NCBI RefSeq assembly: GCF_001642995.1
Contig: NZ_LOHS01000026.1
Location: forward strand, 1-44,967
Reading direction: 5' to 3'
Origin: Streptomyces jeddahensis
GTDB taxonomy: Bacteria > Actinomycetota > Actinomycetes > Streptomycetales > Streptomycetaceae
Length of the DNA stretch: 44,967 bases
The stretch's first letter is position 1; the number at the start of each line of letters is the position of its first letter. A program made the position numbers and the translations under genes. A model generated the notes under the pieces. That model saw only the letters and a program-made list of their open reading frames with translations. It was not told where the DNA came from and made no database searches. This document shows positions 39,973-44,967 of this stretch, piece after piece.

Positions 39973-40066
39973 GCCCGACCGGCCACCGTCAGATGGCGAA
40001 CCCACCCAGGGACGCGGCAGCCGCAGGCGCCCCCGACCCGGCCACCGGCAGGTGGCGAACCACCCA
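39973..40066. repeat. Imperfect direct repeats between the SGNH and CNNM genes
   Basis: Two roughly 35-bp blocks (39973-40007 and 40033-40066) share CGACC...GGCCACCG(T/G)CAG(A/G)TGGCGAAC followed by CACCCA. The second also contains small CCACC/GGTGG hairpins. The 166-bp gap holds no gene; these may be terminator-like for the leftward CNNM operon. Confidence 0.5.
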
Positions 40067-40106
40067 CCGGCGGTGGTGAGCGGGGCCGAAGCGGGGCGCC
40101 ACGCGG

Positions 40107-41138
40107 TCAGACCGGCTGGCCGAACAGTTCCCGCAGTACGTCCTCCATGGTCACCAGGCCCGCGAGGCGGCCGTCCGAGCCGATGACTGCTGCGAGGTGG
40201 GTGCGGCTGCCGCGCATGGCGGTCAGTACGTCGTCCAGCGGCGTGGTCTCGCGTACCCGGGCGATGGGCCGCATGTCGCTGATCTGGAACGGCAGATCGC
40301 GCGGCGTCACCTCGAGGGCGTCCTTGACGTGCAGATAGCCGACGATCCGGCGGCCGGCGTCGACCACGGGGAACCGGGAGAACCCGGACTCCGCCGCGAT
40401 CTGCTCGAGCTGCTCGGGGGTGACGCCGACGTGCACGTACACCAGCCGCTCCAGTGGGAGCACGACGTCACGCACGGGGCGGCGGCCGAGCTCCAGCGCG
40501 TCGTGCAGGCGCTCCCGGGCGCGCTCGTCGATGAGCCCCGCCTCGCCGGAGTCCTTGACGAGCCGGGCGAGCTCGTCGTCCGAGAACGTCGCGGACACCT
40601 CGTCCTTGGGCTCCACCCGGAGCAGCTTCAGCAGGGTGTTCGCGAAGGCGTTCACCGTGAAGATCACCGGGCGCAGCGCCCGGGCCAGCGTCACCAGCGG
40701 CGGGCCGAGCAGCAGCGCCGTCCGCACCGGCTCGGCCAGCGCGACGTTCTTCGGGATCATCTCGCCGAGCAGCATGTGCAGGTACGTCGCGAGGACCAGC
40801 GCGATCACGAACGAGATCGGGTGGACCAGCCCGTGTGGCACGCCGGCCGCGTCGAACGCCGGCTCGAGCAGATGCGCGATGGCGGGCTCCGCGACCACAC
40901 CCAGCACCAGCGTGCACAGCGTGATGCCGAGCTGCGCGGCCGCCATCAGCGCCGACACGTGCTCCAGTCCCCACAGCACGCTGCGCGCACGCAGGCTGTG
41001 CTGGCCACGGCGCGCGGCCCGCTCCGCGTACTCCTCGATCTGGCTGCGCCGGACCGAGATCAGCGCGAACTCGGCGCCCACGAAGAAGGCGTTGACGACC
41101 AGCGTCGCCAGGGCGATCAGCAACTGGACGGCGGTCAT
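40107..41138 (-). CDS. CNNM/CBS-domain membrane protein (short form)
   Basis: A 343-residue HlyC/CorC-family protein. The N-terminal DUF21 (CNNM) domain has membrane helices such as LLIALATLVVNAFFVGAEFA and PISFVIALVLATYLHMLLGE; then come two CBS repeats (RLVYVHVGVTPEQLEQIA, IVGYLHVKDALEV, LAGLVTMEDVLRELFG). It ends just after the CBS pair and lacks the C-terminal CorC/HlyC domain that its partner has. The family is linked to magnesium or cobalt transport and resistance. Its ATG overlaps the stop of the partner gene by 4 bp. Confidence 0.93.
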   Translation of the reverse strand: MTAVQLLIALATLVVNAFFVGAEFALISVRRSQIEEYAERAARRGQHSLRARSVLWGLEHVSALMAAAQLGITLCTLVLGVVAEPAIAHLLEPAFDAAGVPHGLVHPISFVIALVLATYLHMLLGEMIPKNVALAEPVRTALLLGPPLVTLARALRPVIFTVNAFANTLLKLLRVEPKDEVSATFSDDELARLVKDSGEAGLIDERARERLHDALELGRRPVRDVVLPLERLVYVHVGVTPEQLEQIAAESGFSRFPVVDAGRRIVGYLHVKDALEVTPRDLPFQISDMRPIARVRETTPLDDVLTAMRGSRTHLAAVIGSDGRLAGLVTMEDVLRELFGQPV

Positions 41139-42466
41139 CGCCCCTCCTCCGTGTCATCGGTGTGCGCCGGCGCGTGCAGGAGCACGCGCGCGGCCCGGCG
41201 GCCCGTGGCGTCGACCACGTCGAGCCGCCAGCCGTCGACGTCGACCCGGTCGCCGACGCTCGGGATCCGGCCGAGCTCGGCGGCGACCAGCCCGGCGAGC
41301 GTCTCGTACGGGCCCTCGGGAGCCCGCAACCCGACGCGTTCGAGCTGGTCGGTACGGGTGGCGCCGTCGACCGAGTACAGCTCGCGGCCGTCCTCGTCCG
41401 TCCCGGCGGCGGCCAGGTCGGGCGTCTCGTGCGGGTCGTGCTCGTCGCGTACCTCGCCGACGACCTCCTCGACGATGTCCTCCAGGGTCGCGACGCCGGC
41501 CGTGCCGCCGTACTCGTCGATGACCACGGCCATGGTGCGCTTGCCCGAGAGCCGGTCGAGGAGCCGGTCCACGGTCAGCGACTCGGGGACGAACAGGGAC
41601 TCGCGCATCACCTCGGGCACGTGCGTGCGGGCGCGGCGTTCGGCCGGCACGGACAGCACGTCCTTGATGTGGACGATCCCGATGACCGAGTCGAGGCTGC
41701 CGCGGTAGACGGGGAAGCGGGACAGGCCGGTGGCGCGGGTCGCATTGGCGACGTCCTCGCAGGTCGCCTGCGCCTCGAGCGCGATCACCTGCACACGCGG
41801 CGTCATCACGTTCTCGGCGGTCAGATCGGCGAGGTTGAGCGTCCGCACGAAGAGCTCGGCGGTGTCGGCCTCCAGCGCGCCCTCCTTGGCGGAGTGCCGG
41901 GCCAGGGCGACCAGCTCCTGGGGCCCGCGGGCGGAGGCCAGCTCCTCGGCGGGCTCGATGCCGAGGCGGCGCACCGCGTGGTTCGCGGTGTTGTTCAGAT
42001 GCGCGATGAAGGGGCGGAAGGCGGCGCTGAACCAGCGCTGCGGATTGCCCACGGCCTTGGCCACCGCGAGTGGCCTGGAGATCGCCCAGTTCTTGGGCAC
42101 CAGCTCGCCGACGACCATCAGGAAGACGGTCGACAGGGCCGTGCCGATGACCAGGGCCGCGGAGGAGGCGACGCTCCGGGAGATGCCGAGGGCCTGGAGC
42201 GGGCCTGCGATCAGCTTGGCGATGGACGGCTCGGCGAGCATGCCGACGACCAGGTTGGTGACGGTGATGCCGAGCTGTGCACCGGAGAGCTGGAAGGTGA
42301 GGTTCCGGGCGGCCTTCAGGGCGCCGGCGGCGCCGCGCTCACCCCGCTCCACGGCGCGCTCGAGTTCGCCCCGCTCCACGGTGGTGAGCGAGAACTCCGC
42401 TGCGACGAACGCGCCGCAGGCCAGCGAGAGCAGGACGGCCACGGCGAGCAGGAGCACTTCGGTCAT
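41135..42466 (-). CDS. CNNM/CBS/CorC-domain membrane protein (full form)
   Basis: A 443-residue member of the same family with DUF21 helices (LLLAVAVLLSLACGAFVAAE, ALVIGTALSTVFLMVVGELV), a CBS pair (ENVMTPRVQVIALEAQATCE, IGIVHIKDVL, GVATLEDIVEEVVGEV) and a complete C-terminal CorC/HlyC domain (LYSVDGATRTDQLERVGL, GDRVDVDGWRLDVVD). It is first in a two-gene operon with the short form. No magnesium riboswitch or other recognisable leader is seen in the 247 bp upstream. Confidence 0.95.
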   Translation of the reverse strand: MTEVLLLAVAVLLSLACGAFVAAEFSLTTVERGELERAVERGERGAAGALKAARNLTFQLSGAQLGITVTNLVVGMLAEPSIAKLIAGPLQALGISRSVASSAALVIGTALSTVFLMVVGELVPKNWAISRPLAVAKAVGNPQRWFSAAFRPFIAHLNNTANHAVRRLGIEPAEELASARGPQELVALARHSAKEGALEADTAELFVRTLNLADLTAENVMTPRVQVIALEAQATCEDVANATRATGLSRFPVYRGSLDSVIGIVHIKDVLSVPAERRARTHVPEVMRESLFVPESLTVDRLLDRLSGKRTMAVVIDEYGGTAGVATLEDIVEEVVGEVRDEHDPHETPDLAAAGTDEDGRELYSVDGATRTDQLERVGLRAPEGPYETLAGLVAAELGRIPSVGDRVDVDGWRLDVVDATGRRAARVLLHAPAHTDDTEEGR

Positions 42467-42713
42467 CGGTTCACCTCCGTCCCATGGTCAGCCAGGGCCG
42501 GGGGCATGTCGCGATGTCTGGTACTGGGAGGCTCGCCCATGGGCGGACGCTCACACCTTTCCTAGGGGCCGAATATTCCACCTATGGTAAAGGATCGGCA
42601 AAGCGGCGCGCGTGGTCTCTTGCCGGGCGGCTCGGGGCGGCTCGGGGCGGCGCGCGGGCGAAACCGCGGCGATCGCCGTCGGCGCGGCTCCGACCCGTCG
42701 GCGCCGCTCCGAC

Positions 42714-43139
42714 TCAGCCGGTGAGCGGCTTGACCCAGCGCCGCCAGTGCTCCTCGGGCGCGTACCCCGCCGCCCGCCAGGCATGGTGCGCGGTCTCGTT
42801 CCACTGCAGCACCATCGCGTCGCCACGGCGCCCTCCGAGGCGTACGAACCGCTCCTCCGCGGCGGCCAGCAGCGCCGAGCCCACGCCCTGGCGGCGGTGC
42901 TCCGGGTGTACCGCCAGCCGGTACAGATGGCAGCGCCAGCCGTCGAACCCGGCGATCACGGTGCCCACCAGTTCCCCGCCCTGCTCGGCGATGATCAGGG
43001 CATCGGGGTCGCGGGCGACGAGCCTCTCGACACCGTCGCGGTCGTCGCTGATGCTCGTGCCCTCGGCAGCCACCTTCCAGAAGGCCAGCACCGCGTCGAG
43101 GTCCTCGGGCGCAGCGGCCCGGATGTGAAGGTCATTCAT
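42714..43139 (-). CDS. GNAT-family N-acetyltransferase
   Basis: A 141-residue single-domain GNAT enzyme. Visible are LHIRAAAPEDLDAVLAFWKV, the acetyl-CoA loop HPEHRRQGVGSALLAAAEER and the C-terminal AHHAWRAAGYAPEEHWRRWV. This resembles RimI-like ribosomal or small-molecule acetyltransferases; substrate is unknown. ATG 43139 is chosen; the in-frame ATG 43148 is an alternative with a similar, weak upstream region. It is divergent from the toxin-antitoxin pair. Confidence 0.9.
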   Translation of the reverse strand: MNDLHIRAAAPEDLDAVLAFWKVAAEGTSISDDRDGVERLVARDPDALIIAEQGGELVGTVIAGFDGWRCHLYRLAVHPEHRRQGVGSALLAAAEERFVRLGGRRGDAMVLQWNETAHHAWRAAGYAPEEHWRRWVKPLTG

Positions 43140-43206
43140 GATCGGCATCCCATCACCGCACCTTGCCTGACGGCGAAGCGTTTCCGGCATACGGACGGGC
43201 GAGCGT

Positions 43207-43244
43207 GATCACTCCCCGCGCAACCCACGATCAACTCCCCGCGC
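43207..43244. repeat. Short direct repeats upstream of the antitoxin gene
   Basis: GATCACTCCCCGCGC (43207-43221) and GATCAACTCCCCGCGC (43229-43244) differ by one inserted base and begin 22 bp apart, upstream of the antitoxin promoter. Role unknown. Confidence 0.5.
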
Positions 43245-43293
43245 GATCACGGAACTGCCCCGAGGTGCGTGTAAGGGGCACTTTCCTGCGCCC

Positions 43294-43323
43294 TTGTCGG
43301 TGCTAGCGCACCCGCGCTAGCTT
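43294..43323 (+). promoter_or_regulatory. Leaderless-type promoter with internal operator for the TA pair
   Basis: TTGTCG (43294-43299) and TAGCTT (43318-43323) are spaced 18 bp, and the ATG at 43330 sits 6 bases beyond the -10, where transcription would begin. The inverted repeat GCTAGCGC (43302-43309) and GCGCTAGC (43314-43321) fills the spacer with a 4-base centre, a natural autoregulation site for the antitoxin. There is no Shine-Dalgarno. Confidence 0.65.
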
Positions 43324-43329
43324 CGGGGT

Positions 43330-43557
43330 ATGGCCAAGACCCAGTTGAACGTACGCGTGGACGAGGGCACCGCACGGGCCGCGCGCGAACGCGCACTCGC
43401 CCGTGGGATGAGCGTGAACCGCTACATCGAAGAACTGGTCAAACAGGACACCGGCGAGGTCGGGCACACCTTCGTGGAGGCCGCCTCCGACTTCATGAAG
43501 CAGTACGAATCCGTCTTCGCGGAGGAGTTCGGCACGGAGCGCGAAGGTCGTCGCTGA
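43330..43557 (+). CDS. Ribbon-helix-helix antitoxin
   Basis: A 75-residue protein. Residues 5-45 (LNVRVDEGTARAARERALA then GMSVNRYIEELVKQ) fit a ribbon-helix-helix DNA-binding domain, and the acidic/aromatic C-terminal part (FVEAASDFMKQYESVFAEEF) is suited to wrapping its toxin. ATG 43330 is apparently leaderless. The toxin gene starts four bases after its stop. The overlap of operator and promoter upstream fits autorepression. Confidence 0.85.
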   Translation: MAKTQLNVRVDEGTARAARERALARGMSVNRYIEELVKQDTGEVGHTFVEAASDFMKQYESVFAEEFGTEREGRR

Positions 43558-43561
43558 GCCG

Positions 43562-43933
43562 TTGAACGTGAAGATCGATCTTGCCTGGCTCCTCATGATC
43601 GCCGAACAGAAGACCCCCGGAGACCCCCGGGTCACCGACTACGGCGCCCTCGTCGCCGCCGTCAGCCGGCACGACGCGCAGATCTTCGGCATGCCCGTCT
43701 ACGACAACCCGCACGCCCGGGCTGCCGCGCTGCTCCAGCTCCTGCTGCACGTCCCGGCGCTCGAACGCTCCAACGCGATGTTCGCGTCGGCCGTGGCGTA
43801 CGCCTATCTCGTCGCGAGCGGCCTGAAGGTCGTCACGTCGCCCGAGCAGGTCCGCGATCTGGCCCAGCTGGTGAAGAACGGCGACGCGACCGTGCACGAC
43901 ATCGCGGCGGAACTGCGCCAGTGGAGCCTTTAG
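43562..43933 (+). CDS. Degenerate Fic/Doc-like toxin component
   Basis: A 123-residue protein of a Streptomyces family usually called a Fic-family toxin component. LAWLLMIAEQKTPGDPRVTD and VTSPEQVRDLAQLVKNGDAT are typical of it. The core HPFxxGN(G/K)xR loop of active Fic/Doc proteins is not intact: the matching segment is HVPALERSNAMFASAVAYAY, with the His kept but spacing and the following residues changed. It may therefore be inactive as a transferase or act by another route. The start is TTG 43562, four bases after the antitoxin stop; GTG 43568 is also possible. Confidence 0.8.
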   Translation: MNVKIDLAWLLMIAEQKTPGDPRVTDYGALVAAVSRHDAQIFGMPVYDNPHARAAALLQLLLHVPALERSNAMFASAVAYAYLVASGLKVVTSPEQVRDLAQLVKNGDATVHDIAAELRQWSL

Positions 43934-43997
43934 CGCTCCGCTGGGGGACGGTGATGAACCCGTGGGGCGGTGTGGGGTTGTCGCGGAACCGCGGGCC

Positions 43998-44065
43998 GGT
44001 GGGGGCTGGTCGCGCCCACGCGGCGGAGCCGCAGATGTCACAGCCCCGCGCCCCTTCCAGGGCGC
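43998..44065. repeat. Streptomyces-type GC-rich intergenic repeat with two hairpins
   Basis: This segment between convergent genes resembles a family of intergenic repeats I recall as common in Streptomyces (GGGGGCTGGTCGCGCCCACG then CAGCCCCGCGCCCCTTCC). It contains GCGGC-GGA-GCCGC (44020-44032) and GCGCCC-CTTCCA-GGGCGC (44048-44065). The second hairpin lies directly at the 3' end of the leftward methyltransferase gene and likely acts as its terminator. Identification is from memory of the pattern. Confidence 0.65.
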
Positions 44066-44743
44066 CTACTCCTCCTCGTCGATGAGGGGGCGGCGCGCGC
44101 TGCCCAGGACGCAGTACGAGCTGGGCAGCCGCGGCCCCTGGGCCGGCACCAGCACCCGGCGGTACGGTCCGAGTTCGAACCCGGCCGCCCGCAGTGAGCC
44201 GATCGGGTCGCGCCCTACATGGCAGCCGCCGAACAGCACCGGCCACACGGTGCGGTCGAGGCCGCGCTGGACGGCTGCCATCGCGCGGCCGCCGCCTCGC
44301 CCGTGCTCGAAGAACCGCAGCTCACCGCCGGGCCGCAGTACCCTGCGGATCTCGGCGAGCGCCCGCGGCACGTCCCGCACGCTGCACAGCACGAGCGACA
44401 CGACGGCCGCGTCGTACGCCTCGCTCTTGACGGGCAGCGCCTCCGCCGCGCCCGGCACCACGTCCACCGGCACGTCGGTGCGGCGGGCCGCGGTCATCGC
44501 CAACTGCCTCAGCACACGCTCTGGTTCGATGGCCACGACCTCGGACACCGTGTGCGGATAGCGCGCGAAATTGAGGCCGTTGCCCGCGCCGATCTCGATG
44601 ACCCGGCCGCTCAGCCCGGCGAGCAGCTCGTCCCGGTGCGGCCCGACCGAAGCCTCGGCCGCCACGCTGAACTTCGCGTAGAAGCGGGCGAAGAGGGGAT
44701 GGTGAACGGCATCCTTCGACGCCCTGGCGGAACGCTGCGGCAT
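44066..44743 (-). CDS. Class I SAM-dependent methyltransferase
   Basis: A 225-residue methyltransferase. Motif I is VIEIGAGNGLNFARYP, the acidic ribose contact is VVAIEPERVLRQLA, and AYDAAVVSLVLCSVRD, VLRPGGELRFFEHGRG complete the fold, similar to ubiquinone/menaquinone-type (UbiE-like) methyltransferases. Acceptor substrate is unknown. ATG 44743 has GAGGAGG six bases upstream. It converges with the toxin-antitoxin pair across a hairpin-rich repeat. The last 224 bp of the window upstream hold no convincing gene. Confidence 0.92.
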   Translation of the reverse strand: MPQRSARASKDAVHHPLFARFYAKFSVAAEASVGPHRDELLAGLSGRVIEIGAGNGLNFARYPHTVSEVVAIEPERVLRQLAMTAARRTDVPVDVVPGAAEALPVKSEAYDAAVVSLVLCSVRDVPRALAEIRRVLRPGGELRFFEHGRGGGRAMAAVQRGLDRTVWPVLFGGCHVGRDPIGSLRAAGFELGPYRRVLVPAQGPRLPSSYCVLGSARRPLIDEEE

Positions 44744-44790
44744 GGAGACCTCCTCGCGCGGACGGGCCGTTACGCCGATTGTGCCCCTTG

Positions 44791-44811
44791 GCGCGGCGCT
44801 TGGCGCCGCGC
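44791..44811. other. Short perfect inverted repeat upstream of the methyltransferase
   Basis: GCGCGGCGC (44791-44799) and GCGCCGCGC (44803-44811) pair around TTG. It sits about 48-68 bp upstream of the start and could be an operator or the terminator of a gene beyond the window edge. Nothing else is seen in 44744-44967. Confidence 0.4.
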
Positions 44812-44967
44812 TGGAGCCGCGGGTTCCAGTCGTCGGGCCGGGCGAGCGAGCCCGGGCGTGAAAGCGGTGTGCCCTCGCACCGCTGCTGGTGCGCAAGGGG
44901 ACGCGTTACCCACCGTCGGGGTGCCGCTGCGCCCACCCGTGCCGCCCCAGCGGCACGATTGCCCGCA

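Noticed and set aside
42467..42713. Magnesium riboswitch (M-box or similar) upstream of the CNNM genes
   Set aside because: The 247-bp leader region lacks recognisable conserved elements or a matching stem layout; only short palindromes such as GAATATTC are seen.

Overview
The window is high-GC actinobacterial chromosome, almost certainly Streptomyces or a close relative. Evidence: strong G/C bias at third codon positions, frequent GTG/TTG starts, twin-arginine-type signals on several secreted enzymes, rare TTA codons, dre-like and PHO-box-like operators, and a GC-rich intergenic repeat of a kind I recall from Streptomyces. It looks like chromosomal DNA with a carbohydrate-use half and a mixed regulatory/housekeeping half. 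I saw no insertion sequence, prophage, CRISPR array, rRNA or tRNA.

Positions 1-14,400 are mostly sugar and polysaccharide metabolism: a secreted GH53 endo-galactanase, a FadD17-like acyl-CoA ligase, a membrane Ser/Thr kinase whose extracellular half is a GH114 glycosidase domain, a YghZ-type aldo/keto reductase, a LacI regulator, a ThuA-like protein, a secreted alginate-lyase-family enzyme, YigZ, a RhaS-like AraC regulator and a large cytosolic GH78 alpha-L-rhamnosidase. Galactanase plus rhamnosidase suggests use of pectin (rhamnogalacturonan-type) or plant glycosides.

Positions 14,750-25,300 hold the sbcD-sbcC nuclease operon, an Lrp regulator divergent from a rhodanese, a DUF885 metallopeptidase-like protein, a second Lrp regulator divergent from a Cys/Met-type PLP enzyme, and a membrane-anchored ACT-GNAT acetyltransferase. 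Positions 25,600-31,724 hold phoD with an upstream PHO-box-like repeat, an alpha/beta hydrolase divergent from an ECF41-type sigma factor with a TTA codon, a HutC-type GntR regulator whose promoter is overlapped by a dre-like palindrome, and a ROK regulator.

Positions 31,849-35,537 hold a two-component system divergent from an ABC-2 efflux pair, with symmetric and 22-bp-spaced repeats in the shared promoter region. Then follow a small TTA-containing orphan protein, a PF04672-type methyltransferase, mug and purB in one operon, an SGNH hydrolase, two overlapping CNNM/CBS membrane proteins, a GNAT protein, a toxin-antitoxin pair (RHH antitoxin and degenerate Fic-like toxin) with an apparently leaderless promoter, and a class I methyltransferase.

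The most unusual points are the kinase-GH114 fusion, the 12-bp palindrome CACGCGCGCGTG found eight times between 9.9 and 34.5 kb, and several operator-like repeats with precise spacing. All functions are read from sequence motifs by eye; no database search was run.
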